Source: Gaeumannomyces sp. JS-464 (Eukaryota; Ascomycota; Sordariomycetes; Magnaporthales; Magnaporthaceae). From it: a stretch of DNA of 64,000 bases. A program made the translations under genes and the position numbers. The stretch's first letter is position 1; every line of letters starts with the position of its first letter. The notes under the pieces are model-generated. The model did not search any database. It was not told the DNA's origin and saw only the letters and a program-made list of their open reading frames with translations. The stretch is from assembly GCA_002197995.1 (NCBI GenBank), contig NGZR01000002.1:7130001-7194000 (forward strand). Direction: 5' to 3'. Positions 22,266-34,028 of this stretch are shown one piece after another.

Positions 22266-23899
22266 CTACAGATCCTTCTTGAAAAAGTGCTCCGGCTTGT
22301 GTGTGGTCTCGTAGTCGACATGCACGTATGCCCTCTCGATGTCCGGCAAGCTCTCCAGCTTGATCTGCAGCTCCTCTGCCACGTCGTGCGTGTCGTGCAG
22401 CGTAGCGTTAGGGTCCATGACCACATCCACCTCGGCGATAAGCCGGGGCCCGGAGTGGTAGACCCGGACTGTGTCGATCTGCTTGATAGCGGGCGAATGG
22501 CGCACGCAAACGTACGTGATAAGCTGCTGCTTTTCGACAGAGGCGACCACCCGACCAGCAGCATGAACTCGGAGAAGGCCGTGCGCAGCCATAGGAACGA
22601 GATAACGACGGATAGAATAATGGCACCCATCGGGTCGACCCACCACACCAGCTTGGATCCTCCAACGGACGTAAGAATACCAAAGGCGTTGACGAAGAGG
22701 TCGTTGCGGTGGTCCTGCCACAGGATCCGGATCTGCGAGTACCGGTCCTTGAGCGCCCACGTGTACAGGAACAGCGAGAACTTGGTCGCGAAGGCAACGC
22801 TGACGGCCACGACGGACGGCAGGTAGAAGCCGTTTGTGCCCCCCTGGCCCGCGCGCTGGGCGAGCTCCTGGGCCGAGAAGGCGATGAGGATGAGCGAGAC
22901 CGAGGTCATGAGGAAGCAAAACACAATGTTGCCCACCGTCTCGAGACGCGCTTTGCCCGACGGGAAGCGGGAAGGGTCAACGCGGCGGACAGCGCGGTTG
23001 GACAGGATCAGCGTCAGGTTGCTGAGCGGGTCGAAGATGCTGTCGGCCATAGTAGTAAAAAGCGAAAGCGACCCGGACGCCACGGCCGCGTAGATCTGCA
23101 GCGCCGCCAGGATGATGTTCGCCGCGAACGAGCCCCAGACGCCGATGCGGAACTGCAGCAGGTCTTCGCCCGCCTCGTGGCGCGCCTCTGCCCGGTGCTC
23201 CTCGACCGACTTGAGCAGCCGCTCGATCGTCTCGTTCTGCGAACGGTAAAAGTCCTCAACCCGCCGCGCCTGCAGCGTCGACCGTACCGGCGTCGGTACG
23301 AACCCGCTCAGGATGCTCCCCGTGCGCCCGCCCGCACTCCCGCTCCTCGGGGGTGTGGCGGTAACCGTGCCGGCCATGACACCCAGGCTCGCTACCGACG
23401 CCTCCTCCTTCCTGCCACCTCGCCCCCATCCTAATACCCCTCCTCTCCGCGCTCGCAGCTTGCGCGAGGTATTAGCCTTAATCTGCTCAATGTCCGCGGG
23501 CGTCTTGTAGGCGCGCGAGAAGCCGTACGGGTCGTTCTCGAAGCTGTAGAGCGGCATGCGCCTGCCGGCCGTGGTCTGGCTCTCGACCTCGACGTCGCGG
23601 ACATTGTTGCTGCCGCTGCTGGACGTGTGGTGAGACGGCGCCCTCTGCCGAGCTGTGGATGCCGCGCCACCCTCGCCTGTGTTGTGGTCTGCGTCGTCGC
23701 TGTTGCTGCCGCCACCTCCAGAATGATGCGGCTGGCCATGTACGTCCTCCACCAGCTGTACGGCGGTGCTGCTAGCACCGTCGACAATGTCTGGTGCGCC
23801 GCTAGTGTGCGGTGAGTGTGAGTTGGAGCGCGGCGACGGCGGCTGGAGGTGAAAGGGGTGGGGGTGGTGGGTTATTGAGTGCGAGATGTCCGGCTCCAT
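22266..23899 (-). CDS. Cation diffusion facilitator, Mn2+-type
   Basis: One exon with a real ATG at 23899; 544 aa after one base correction. The N-terminal ~170 residues are His/Pro/Ser-rich and disordered. The membrane part starts around GVWGSFAANIILAALQIYAAVASGSLS, with TM2 carrying MADSIFDPLSN (DSIFD) and TM5 carrying DHRND. Both are D-x-x-x-D metal sites, the pattern associated with manganese-transporting CDF proteins rather than the H-x-x-x-D zinc type. The C-terminal cytosolic dimerisation domain includes QQLITYVCVRHSPAI, DTVRVYHSGPRLIAEVDVVM and AYVHVDYETTHKPEHF. The frame breaks at the GGG run at 22550-22552 between EFMLLVG and VVASVEKQQ. Adding one G restores the family sequence and makes the length divisible by three. 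Likely role: Mn2+ export to the secretory pathway or vacuole (inferred). Confidence 0.88.
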
Positions 23900-26371
23900 C
23901 TTGGCTGTGCTTTTGGGTGTTTGGTTTGCGCGTCGAGCTTCGATGCTTGGCTCGTGCTACCTTGAGCAGCGAGTGCGCGAATTGAGAGGGGAGGTGAGGG
24001 CCTTTTAAGCACCTGCAAGTGGTGATGACACGGATGGTGTGCTCAACAAACGAGCGACTAGCAACGCAGGTGGTGGCGGATTGGCAGCTGCCAACCGACG
24101 CCAGGCTGGCAAAAGCAAGGGAGGAAACCAAGCTGAGGATGCGTGGTGACAAAACGGGCACCGGGTTCAGTCCTGCCCACCGTTGATACCAGGTCAAGAT
24201 AAGGCTCCCCGCACGCCCGGCCATTTGGATATCTGGATCTAGACCTGGCTACCGGGTCCTTTGTGCGATGGGCTTACGTGCCTATGAGATAACGCCACAT
24301 AGTGGTCAAGGTTCCGGCAAGAACACCCGCAGCTCTGGAAATGTTACCACCGACATCCCCGAACGGAAGTTTATTCCTTCTCTTCTTCATTTCTGTCGTA
24401 AAAGGCGCACATTGTCCTCGGTAAAGAGCCGGTGAGAACAACTGAGGCCCACTGCCTGCCTGGCTCGGCAATCAGGACCAGGGGCTTGCGATGCGCGGGG
24501 TGAAATGTCTTGGTATGGAGTCTTTTTGTGGCAGGGGATGGGGATTGAGGAAGGAATTGGCGAGCCGGGGTTTGCCCGTTGCATTGCATGTTTTGGTTGG
24601 CTCAAGGTCTATCGGATGCGAACATGGAGATGCTCCAAGCTGTCCGTCACGTTCTGTCACGGCGGCTGCTTGGCATTGGGAGGCCTACGTCTCATCACAC
24701 CGCTTTGTCAAATAATTAAATGGCAGATTGGCGACTTGTGTGCAGAAGCCAGGTAACCAATCACAAATCCTGACAAGAGTGATATCCATCTCGGTTCATG
24801 CACAGGGCCAGGCACAGGACGTCGTGGAACAGAAGAACAGCCGCAAGAAAGGTGCACCTTCCATTATTTCGGCCGAGAAAGGATCAGATCGTGTCACGTC
24901 AAGGGAGGCACAATAATCCGATGGCTCCCCGCAACCGCACACGACGGGATGGAATATATGGGATAGCAGCCTCGAGCATAACCTACTAGTAGGGAGTGAG
25001 TGGCATATTCAGCCAAACCACCTGCGATATCGTGGCTAACAAACCTATTCTCCCAATGCCGCTTTGGCTCGGCAAACAAAGCTTAATAATATGTTTGCCT
25101 TCGCGTTTCTAGCAACGACGACGCCAGCTCCACACGATACAGATTACAGTTTCAAGGAATATGTTGTGGTGGCGTCCTAGACGCCGCGCCCGTTTACACC
25201 GCCGTGATGGCTTCTCGCAGGTGGTATCTCGAGTATAAAAAAGCAAGCCTACCACAGCAAATGCAAGGCAAAGGTTTAAGGTTTTGGTTTCGGTGCTGAA
25301 CTGACGCATCCTCATAACCGCTACGCCAAGTTGGCGACCGGGCTCGATGTCTACCGTACGCTGAGCGACAGATTACAAGGCTTAGACCACGGGGAGAGCA
25401 GAAGCGAGGGGGGCTCGATGCAGAGGGTCAGGGACCACGCACGAGCATGGTGAGCCCTGGGGCTTCTCAAGCAGCCCGGTTGCATTGCAGCTAGCCACCC
25501 AACCCTACAAGCGTAGCAGGCACGATATCGGGGCTCAGCCTCAGGAGGACCTCAGGATTCCCCTGTTTGATCACAGCTTCCATGGTCCCACGACCCGGCC
25601 GAGCTCACAGGTATGGAGACATTTGCTGCGGCGGGTGATGGTGTTTGGCCAACGCAACGGCCAGAATGATCAGTGGAGGAATACGGCTACTCGTCCGGAC
25701 GGCGCGGCAGCCAAGCCCACTCACATTTTGGCTCTAGCACCTAAATTGCATTAAAGTACCCACGAAGCGAAGCTCTTATGGGGTTCCTGACCGTTTAGGC
25801 TCGGAGCCGTTGGAACGCACCGGGAGGGCATGGCTGGTAGAGAGGCATATAGAGAGAAATGCATCCTGAGCTACATCACATATCTCCTTCCACCTGTTGA
25901 TCTGCCCCCACACATAGCCGCCTTTGTAATTACCGACACTTTCCTAAACATCGACGCTTGACCAACCGCGAACAGAATTACCCCATTTTGACACTGCAGA
26001 TAGCAGCAAAAGTCTCTTGGTGCATTTGTTTTTAAAGATGGATACTATCCGTGAAGTACACTGACTGTGTTGAAGTGCAGCCAAACCAAAACTCCGCCTC
26101 TCCATGATCTCCTTGATGCCTGCCCGATGAGGGGTTATCATGCCTTGCCCGGATCCGGATTCTTATGCGTGTTGAAGAGCCAAAACAAAACGCCGTTTTT
26201 CACCCCCTGATATGCAGTTAAATGCGATATGCTTGATTACCATTGTTGAATGCAACTGGATCCTCCAAATACCCATGCGGCTCCAAACACGGGAAGAAAA
26301 AAAAGAAACAAGACAAAAGCGGTGGGGAAAAAAGAGTAAATACCAGCAAGTTCGAACCGCTTTTGCTTTCG
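23900..26371. other. Intergenic region between CDF and CAF16-like genes
   Basis: About 2.5 kb contain the CDF promoter and the 3' region of the CAF16-like gene. I see no recognisable coding segment, RNA gene or mobile element. Confidence 0.5.
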
Positions 26372-27227
26372 TCACTCGCCCTTTGACGGCGGCGGGTTCG
26401 GCTCAAAGCCATACCCGCCGAGCTCGGCGCCGCCCTGGCCGTACGTCTTGCCCTCGGGCGCCCTCCTGTGCTGGCTGCGCGGCCCGCGGTCCTCGAGGTC
26501 CCGCTCGAGCCAGCCGAGCACCAGCTCGCCCAGCCGACTGTTGCCAGACCTGCTTTCGCCGACGCGGTCCAGGAACTCGTGCGCCGGCCCCCACTCGCGC
26601 ACCGTGCCGACGTGCATGTGCACCAGGTGCGTGGGCCAGCCCGCCAGGTTGTCGAGGATGTGCGTCGCGTACACGACGGTCGCGTCCCGGGTCTCGGTCT
26701 CGCGGCGCAGCCAGTCGAGGAAGCGCGAGCGCGAGAGCACGTCCAGGTCGACCGTGATCTCGTCGAGCAGCAGCAGGCTCCAGGGCCTCACCAGGCCCAT
26801 GGCCAGCTGGACGCGCCGGCGCTCGCCGTCCGACACGGCGTGCATGCGCCAGGCCGTGTCGACGTCGAGGACCGCCACCAGCTCGTCGCGCCGGTCCGGG
26901 TACGCATCGCCGCCGACGGACCGCAGCAGCTCGCCGACGCCGATGTCGGTCCGCACGATCGGGTTCAGCACCCACTCGAGCCCCAGGTACGTCACGCCCT
27001 CGGGCGCCTCCGAGAAGGGGTCCACGCCGCCGACGAGGATCGCGCCCGCGGGCGAGAGGCGCTTGCCGGCGAGGAGGCGGAGTAGCGTCGTCTTGCCGGC
27101 GCCGTTGGCGCCGATTAGGCACGTGCGGCTGCGCGAGGGGAGCGAGAGGCTGACGTGCTCCAGGCCGGTGCTGCGGTCGGGAACGAGTAGGTCAGGTCTT
27201 GACCTCGACTGTTGGTAGGCGTGCCAT
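26372..27227 (-). CDS. CAF16: CAF16-like ABC-type ATPase (CCR4-NOT-associated family)
   Basis: A soluble single ABC domain of 285 aa after correction, with no membrane segments. Start at 27227 (MARLPTVEVK...). Walker A is LIGANGAGKTTLLRL; the signature region VSDGERRRVQLAMGL (S-D-G-E-R) and Walker B LLLLDEITVDLDVL follow, then the H-loop VVYATHILDNLAGWPTH. The E-I-T-V-D-L-D form and the C-terminal LGWLERDLEDRG and YGQGGAELGGYG are those of Caf16, reported in yeast as a partner of the CCR4-NOT complex. Two single-base losses near the 5' end (27178-27182 and 27195-27200) are needed to read VEVKDLTYSF-PDRSTGLEHV. Without them the frame hits TGA after VEVKT. Adding two bases makes 858 nt, exactly divisible by three. 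The gene is divergent from the flavoprotein gene over 456 nt. Confidence 0.85.
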
Positions 27228-27683
27228 GCTGGCTGCCTAGGGATTTGCTTGGTTGCGTATTTTGTTCTCTGGTCAAGGACTCCCGCGTGGCTGCGGGCGT
27301 GACACAAGACGCAACCTCGAGAATCTATTGTGGGTGGAGGGGGCTGACTGAGTCTCGGGTGGGGTGGGGGGTGGTTCGATTTAAGTGCCGCCACCAGGGC
27401 GGGTGCAGCGGGGCTCAGGGGCGGGATGTTGGTGGATTATCAAGCCGGCCCCTGAAATGGGTACCTAGATTGATAGGGGAGTATACGCAGCTGGGAGCTG
27501 GGAGCTTCCTTCCTAGTTTGGGAAGCTACGATCGATGGTTTCGAACGCAGGTTTAGCCCGGCCGCAAATTTTGTGGACTCTGACCTCACTCATCCTAACC
27601 TACCGGGCACCAACACGAGCCTGTCTCTTCACCAACTGCCAACCAAGCCTCCCGACAACCAATCACCACACATCAACCGCGCC
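27228..27683. promoter_or_regulatory. Divergent promoter region, CAF16-like and flavoprotein genes
   Basis: A 456-base shared upstream region containing a G-rich stretch (about 27335-27375) and one GGTACCTAG motif near 27461. No further sites could be assigned. Confidence 0.45.
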
Positions 27684-29021
27684 ATGAGCAGAGAAAGCCA
27701 TATGGAGCGGACGGCAGCCGAGCCGCGACAGACGGTTGGCTTTCCCCGGACTTTTTGTTTGTGTGTTTGCGTTTCGACCCACTGCTGATCAACGTCGTTT
27801 ACCTGTAAGGCCCTGCACGCAGTCAAGGTGAAGCGCGTAGACCAAATCAACGACTCGGTGCGCGTGGTGCGGCTGGAGGTCATCATCACGGGGAGCAAGG
27901 ACGCCGGCGGCGGCGGCGGCATCCGGTTCCTGCCGGGCCAGTTCCTCGACGTCCTGTGCCCCGGCGTCGACAAGCGGCGGCGCTGCCGCCCAGCCGGGCC
28001 AGGGCCGAGGGAGGAGGCGCAGTGGCGGGTGGTGGTGGTGGCGGCGATGGGCGGCCCTACATCGAGCTGGCGGTGCAGAGGGCGCGGGAGAACCCTGCTG
28101 TCGAGTTCTTTTGGCGGGGCCCGCCGACTTCAACAACAGCGCCGGGCTCGGATGGCGACGAGGAGGAGGCGGGCGCCACCGGAGAAGAGGCGCGTGGTGA
28201 GAAAGGCGAGGATACGGCAGCAGCAGCAGCAGCAGCAACAGGCGACAAGAGGAAGAAGACGGATGCAGGCTCAAAAGCCAGCAAGGACGGCGTCGCCGCC
28301 AGCAGCAACAGCAGCGTCGTCGGCACGGAGCTGCAGGTCCGCGTCGGCGGCGCCTTCGTGTACCCGCCCCCGGGGATCATGGTGTCGCTCCCCGCCCAGC
28401 TGCGCCGCGTCGTGTTCGTGGCCGGCGGCATGGGCGTCAACCCGCTCGTATGCATAGCGGCGCACCTGGCCGAGCAGGCGCGCGAGGCCGCCAGGCTGGA
28501 GGTGCGGTTTCTGTACTCTGTCCGTGCTGGTGGTGGCAGGAACGATGATAATGATAATGATGATGGTGGTGGGGTGGGGGCAAGAGATGAAGATGGAGAC
28601 GAGGCACGACTACTCGGCCGAGCGGATCCTGTTCCTCGAGAGGCTGGCTGCACTGTTTGCCAGGGAGCGGCTGCGCGGGAAGCTTTCGCTGTTCCTCACC
28701 TCGGGCGCGGCGCGGGAGGAAGACGGCGACGACCCCGCATCGGCGTCGGCGGAAAGGGACGGCAGGGGGGTGACGGGCATGGATGCCAAAGGCGCCGACG
28801 GTGTCGTCCCGTGCAACGAGGTCGAGGTGCCGTTCCGGCGGCGTAGGATCAACAAGGCAGACCTGGCCGAGGCCGTCGGGCCCGACAGGCGGTCCGCCGT
28901 CGTCTACGTTTGCGGCGTGCCGGCTATGACGGACGAGTTTGTGCGGGAGCTCACGGCCGCGGCGGACGGCGGCGGGATCGGCATGGAGCCGCACAGAGTC
29001 CTTTATGAGAAGTGGTGGTGA
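27684..29021 (+). CDS. Ferredoxin-reductase-like NAD-binding oxidoreductase (OXNAD1-like)
   Basis: Two exons (27684-27734, 27810-29021) separated by a 75-nt intron. The protein starts MSRESHMERTAAEPRQT, then ALHAVKVKRVDQINDSVRVVRLEV and FLPGQFLDVLCPGVDK, the FNR-type FAD-binding barrel. The NAD-binding half has VVFVAGGMGVNPLVCIAAHL and AVVYVCGVPAMTDEFVREL, and it ends EPHRVLYEKWW. A long acidic/Ala-rich insert lies between the domains (about 28140-28315). Two frame breaks are inferred: one base lost near 27972-27977 (AAG-GCG), and a compensating +1 shift in the Asp/Gly-rich region 28547-28614 before YSAERILFLERL. Together they leave the length divisible by three. The usual F-T-I-T-S flavin-binding segment after the first break is not visible. 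The partner and substrate are unknown; a mitochondrial location is possible but not shown. Confidence 0.75.
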
Positions 29022-29502
29022 GAAGCAGGAGGTGGGGGTTATAAACTGCCACCTATGCAGTTCGTCGTGATTGATAGCGGCGAGCCTCACTACTTACTAC
29101 TCGTGATAAACAAGACAACGTTGGTTGAGAAATGCATAAACAAAACGTCTAATCCCTAGGTTTGTTGCCCATTCCCTTCTAATAGTTCAAACAGCAGTTA
29201 AACCCTCCACACAACGCCGGAATGATGGCACCGAAGAACACAGAACTAACACCGAGAGTTTCCCGGTGATCCAGGAGAGATGCCAAGAAAAAAAAGAAAA
29301 AAAAGAAAAAAAGGAACCCCACCACAATCCCATCAGGTTCCAGGGGTCCTTACATGCCTTGCACAAGCCCCCCGAATATCTCCGCAAGTCAGCCGGTCCC
29401 AAAGACAGGGGACATGGTTTCGCAGGTATACATAGATAGAAAGCCAGAGAAGAAAGAGAGAAAAAAGAAGCCAGAGAATTCCCATAGAGTCCAACACGTA
29501 CC
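29022..29502. other. Convergent intergenic region
   Basis: About 480 bases between two 3' ends, with A/G-rich runs (29283-29315). Presumptive 3' untranslated sequence only. Confidence 0.55.
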
Positions 29503-32267
29503 CTAGACCCAGGTGCCTTCGGGAGGCACATAACCCCCGAGCCCGACCACCAGGCTCGAGCCTGTGCGCTTCTTGGCCTGCCCCCTGGTCGCTGGCGGCG
29601 CGCGAGCCGACGAAGAAGGCGATGACGACGGAGACTGCGACATATCCAGCTCGGCATCTCTACCGACAGCAGCAGCCCTGTTCCCGCCGAGCTTCCCGCC
29701 GCCCTTGTCGTCGCGGTTGCTGCCAGTAGTGTTGGCGGTGCTGTTGCTCGACCTCAGGCGCGGGCTCCACAGTTTTCTCAGGAAGCTGCCGCGGCTCGGG
29801 TGCCTGCGGCGCTCGGATCCCGGCGACCACGACGTCGTCGACAAACCGGAAGGAGCAGCAGCCGTGTCCGCCGCTCCCCTACCGCTCCTGATCCACTCCG
29901 ACTCGGACATGCGGAGCGTGCTGCCACCGCTGGGCCGGCCTTCACTGGCCGGGGGATTTGAGATCGCGGCCACTAGGGAAGGGTCGGCCAGGGTCGCAAA
30001 GCTCGACGAGTAGTCCAACTCGTCGCCGAGCAGCTGCTTCGCCTTGGGGCTGACCTTGCCCGCACCCGCGAGGCTTCCACCACCGGCACTGCTGCTCCCG
30101 CGTCGCGAGCCCGTGGAGGGCGAGGGCATTGAGGCGAAGCGACGTTTGGGCGAGCTCATGGAATAGTAGACTGGGGGCGAGAACTCCTTTGGAGGATACT
30201 GGCAGTCGTCGTCTGAGGAGAGCGACTTGAAGGATGAGCCGTAGTCGGAGCTGCCGGGCGCGTTCTCGTCCAGCTCACCGTCTACCCAAGAGTCGCCAGC
30301 AGACACCTGCTCGTCTTTATGTTTGTCGTCCGAGGTCCCAGCTGCTATTTTGCGTTGCGATGACACGGGTGAGTCACCTCGAGCCCCAACCTCGATCTTG
30401 TTGGCCTTGCCCCTCTCCAAACCCGCCCGCCTGGCGGCAGTATACTCAAAGTCGGAAGTAAATGCGTCGCCTTCGACATATGGAAGCAGCGACGGAGCGA
30501 TAGATGCCGCCACGGACGTGGCGACCGAGGGTGTACCCGACGACACAGACGAGTGCCGCTTGGACGTCGGGATCTTGAGCTCAGCATCTTCAGGCAGATC
30601 TGGCACAGGCAGGTCCGGCAAGGGCCGCGCGTTGAGGTTGTCTAGAGAAGCGCGGTCCCGGACGGCCTTGCTGGGCTGCGGGATGCGGTCGCTACTTATG
30701 GAGGCGGGCGGGCGGAGCTGGGGCGGGCTCTTGAGGTAGTAGTAGCTCTCTCCCGTCGACGCCCTGCCGCGGAGGGGATCGCTGCTCCGGAGGGACTGGG
30801 CACCGTCATCTTCCGAGTCGTCAAAGATGCTGTCGCCGTCGTAGTGACTGCTGGATCCCCTCGAGACGCCGGCCTCCTTTTCGCGAAGCGAGGCGCCACT
30901 GCTTCTGCGACTCGAGGCGGCACGACTCGCCGTGGCTGTCTCGGTAGTGCTGGAGGCAACTTGCCGCTTATGCGCACGCTCCTCCTCGCTCAGGTGACAG
31001 CCAAACTCTTCCATGTCCTCCCACGGGCGGCTCAGTTTGGGGTTGCACCTTGGCACGATCTTCTCTTGCTCAGCTGGAGTGCTCCCAGGGAGCTCAGCAG
31101 GACCCTCGAGCTCATCCTGGCTGACAATCTGGAGGTCGTTCAAATTTGCCCAAGACCTGTAGTGGAACCTGAATGCCGCGTAGGGAGAGTCGGAAGGATC
31201 TGCCAGACTGTAGCTGTAGTATCTATTCTCCTCCGGATTGCTAAGCAGGCCTTCAGTCATGAGTCTGATATCGGTTGTTAGCACAGCAAGGTGTTGCAAT
31301 GAACATCAACAAGTTAGGGCAAAGGTTCCTTACGCGATGCCGTAATTCTCGTGACTCCGATACGGGAGCGGGTCCGGGGCGCGGCGAGTCCTCCCGTAGG
31401 CCCTGAAGGCTTGGACTTCGATCAGGCCGCCCTCGCTGGCGACCGAGGTGGCTTTATTATCCTGGGGCAAAAAGTAGAAGCGCCGCGCTTCGATTCCGGG
31501 CTGGATCATGGTCCTGCCCTGTTCGTCCGTGTACTCGTACAGCTTGCCGGGCGAATAGAGTGCTTGGGCGGTGCTGCCTCGTCGGTTCTTTTCCAGGTCG
31601 ATCCCCCAGGCGACTTCTCGGCGGCCGTTTATGAAGACCTTGAAGAAGAGATACCTGACGTCCGACGCGGAACCCGGGGGAGTCGGGGGCCACAGCGTGA
31701 TCTTGTAGTCGACCGAGAACCTGGCGTCTTTTGGCCGTGGGTAAGCGGCGGTCGCCGTTTGTGCGGTTAGCAGGCCCTATCCTGGGGCAGCGGCTTCAGA
31801 CGCAATTTTGGCATGAAACAGTCAGGAAGACGAGCACGGCTTGCCGACGCGCGTTTTTTTTCCTCCCATGTTGCCGGCGCTGGCCGAAAAGTGACAGAAT
31901 TGTGATGGAGGGCCAACGCCGGGACAGGGCTTGGCAGCTGAGCAGCGGCGAAGACAAAGAAAAGGACCCGAGAAAAAGCAAACAGAGCGGGCACGAGGAC
32001 GGGTAAGCACATACAGGGCTGGGATGCGATGTAAACCGAGATTCTAGAATCTTGTTTTAGGGAATTGGTGTGTTTCGGCCGTGCCGCTGCTGCCGCCACT
32101 TGCTTCTTGGCCTGGCTCTTCTCGCCATCTTGCTCACGTTCGACGGCGGCAGCGACGCGGTCCGGCGTAGCCGATGAACTCTCTGGGTGCGGGTACTCCT
32201 TCAGAGGCCCGCTTCCCGCCTCGCCAATGGCAGTGATGAAGACGTTGATGCCGCGAAACGAGGGCAT
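29503..32267 (-). CDS. Conserved fungal protein of unknown function, disordered C-terminal half
   Basis: Three exons (32267-32015, 31727-31334, 31264-29503) give 802 aa without frame correction. The N-terminal ~320 residues look folded and conserved-like: MPSFRGINVFITAIG, LKEYPHPE, ISVYIASQP, FSVDYKITLWPP, YLFFKVFINGREVA-type, WGIDLEKN, QALYSPGKLYEY, GIEARRFYFLPQ, GGLIEVQAFRAYGR, RSHENYGIA and YAAFRFHYRSWANLNDLQIV. I recognise this arrangement as a widespread ascomycete hypothetical-protein family, but know of no assigned function. The last ~480 residues are Ser/Asp/Arg-rich and low-complexity, with phosphorylation-like SSDDD stretches, ending VGLGGYVPPEGTWV. There are no signal peptide, membrane segments or catalytic motifs. 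Intron 1 is long for this window (287 nt). Confidence 0.75.
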
Positions 32268-33018
32268 ATCTTTGGTGGGCGTATGGAACCTGGGTGAGCG
32301 CTATAAAGTGGGCAGGCGGATTGCGGCGCTCTCATGGTCTAGCCATATCTTTGCGTTCTTGCAGGGAAGCCGAAGAGCACAAGATGAAAAAGGGAATAAA
32401 AGGATAAACAGGAACGAATAAGTACTGCGTGAGAGAATCTTGGAGTAGCACAGGAAGAGAGAGTGAGGGTGGTGCGGAGCGAATTCACTTTAGCTGGGCA
32501 TATCCAGCCCCGATGGACTGGCCGGCTGCTTGGCCTAGAATTGCGTTCGTGGTGTTAGACGATGTGCGGCGACCGTCCCACGAGCGCGAGGTGTCCTGGT
32601 GATGGAGGAAAGGAAGGAACGCTGCGGCGGCACGGCCCGTCTGTTCGTCCTGTGGTTCGCGCGGCGTGGGTGACTGACGAGTGAAGCCAGACAGAGGGAG
32701 CTCTGGTGAAGTCATCTGAATACACTGCTGGCTCCCCTCCACATCCCGTCCCTTCGCACACTCACGCAATTGCAATCGCATTTCACGGCTGCGACGGGCC
32801 CAACCCGTGACGCCTCTGGTCCGATCCGCCCGCACAGCAGCACGAGCCAGCAAAAAAATTGCAAGCTGCCCTTTGGTGAAAATGCTTCGATGCATTCGAT
32901 GGGCGATTCAGAACCCTTCCCTTTGCTCATCTGAACAAGTACACGTCTCTTCCTCCGTCCTTCATCCCCTTCACGCCACCCCTCCAGCTCTCCTTCCACC
33001 ATTCTTTGCTCCTGGTGC
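32268..33018. other. Intergenic region between unknown-function gene and NDUFS5-like gene
   Basis: About 750 bases upstream of the unknown-function gene. A 136-codon minus-strand open frame (32895-32485) has no recognisable features and is not called. Nothing else is seen. Confidence 0.45.
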
Positions 33019-33560
33019 TCATGACGTCCCCAGCACTTTTGCCGTGTCCTCCTCCTTGCCTATTAACCCAAGATTCCGTATCTGCCCCGCGGTCGGCGGG
33101 TCTCCCCTGGGTTCGCCCTCTCCGCCTTGCGGTAAGCCAGCTGGAGGGCCTGGGCACGCGCGCGCTGTGCGGGGCGGCAAAAGACGACGGTCAGTCAAAC
33201 CCATCCATGTGGTAGTCCAGATTGCATCTCCTCTTCCTCCTCTATCGCTCCCTTAGGTCTCCCCGGATCGTTGCAGCTGCGCACCTCTTTCTTGTGGTGC
33301 AGGCACTCGTAGTAGTCCTCCAGAATCGGGCCGCACTTCTTCCTGCTCTGCGGGTCGTCGGCCGAGGTGTTTACTACGTAGCAGGCCATCACCTCCTGCC
33401 AAAAGGGAAAGCACCGGGAGGGGCCTAGATCGAGGCGGGTGGTGGGTTGGCCGGTCGGTTAGACAGGTTGGACAGGAGCATGGCAGCAGGTCGGGCCTCG
33501 TCGGCGCCATTGGGTCTCGTCGGCGCACTCACCCCCGTTCAGACCGTATCCTGACGCCAT
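33019..33560 (-). CDS. NADH:ubiquinone oxidoreductase subunit, NDUFS5 type
   Basis: Exon 1 (33560-33533, MASGYGLNG) and exon 2 (33424-33285) give the hallmark GPSRCFPFWQEVMACYVVNT...KKCGPILEDYYECLHHKKE. This contains the twin C-x9-C-type cysteines of the complex I intermembrane-space subunit NDUFS5. Exon 3 starts around 33164 and carries ARAQALQLAYRKAERANPGE, then DPPTAGQIRNLGLIGKEED. The two parts of exon 3 are in different frames: one base seems lost at 33100-33107 (GGGGAG-GAC). The exon 2/3 junction is also out of phase by one base, so the donor (GTGCGC at 33284) is uncertain or another indel lies there. Expected location is the inner-membrane complex I arm facing the intermembrane space. 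The gene is divergent from Sec39 across 468 bp. Family assignment is strong; the exact C-terminus is less sure. Confidence 0.82.
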
Positions 33561-34028
33561 CGCGAGGTGTTGGTGGTTGCTCCCTGCAGGTTATGAGCGG
33601 GCAGCGGATCGTGATGTCGTTCCTTGATCTGATGAGCTCTCGATTGGTGTCGGCATTGAAGTCGAGCGTCGGAACGCGGCTCGGACCCACCACCAGCCTG
33701 GCTGCTTTTTGTGGCCTGAGGCAGACTCAGCGGCAGGCCATGACCCCAGCCAAGGGTTAGGGTGCTGGTGCCTTTCGGGACCACACGACAAGACGCCACA
33801 TGCCAATTAATGGATGCCGTTATGTCACCACCCAGCAAGCCGCCTTTGTAGCTTCATGTTCGTGCCATATTTGTGCCCGAAAGCACCCCCCCAAACCAAA
33901 TAAAGCCAGATTTCCGACCATAACCATGTGTGCATGACGCAGAACAGGCCGCTGTCACCTCTCAAGTTAGCAACAGTAGTACTCGCCAATAATCCTTCGC
34001 AAGGCGCGATGCGAAGCGCGGGCGCAAT
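33561..34028. promoter_or_regulatory. Divergent promoter region, NDUFS5-type gene and Sec39
   Basis: A 468-base shared upstream region between two start codons. No clear TATA element was found. Confidence 0.45.

Noticed and set aside
26335..26370. GGTTCGAAC on the minus strand, resembling a tRNA T-loop
   Set aside because: The flanking stem does not pair fully and no D-arm, anticodon arm or acceptor stem could be formed.
32485..32895. 136-codon minus-strand open frame between two genes
   Set aside because: No recognisable motif, no splice partners and no context; could be a real small gene but cannot be supported.
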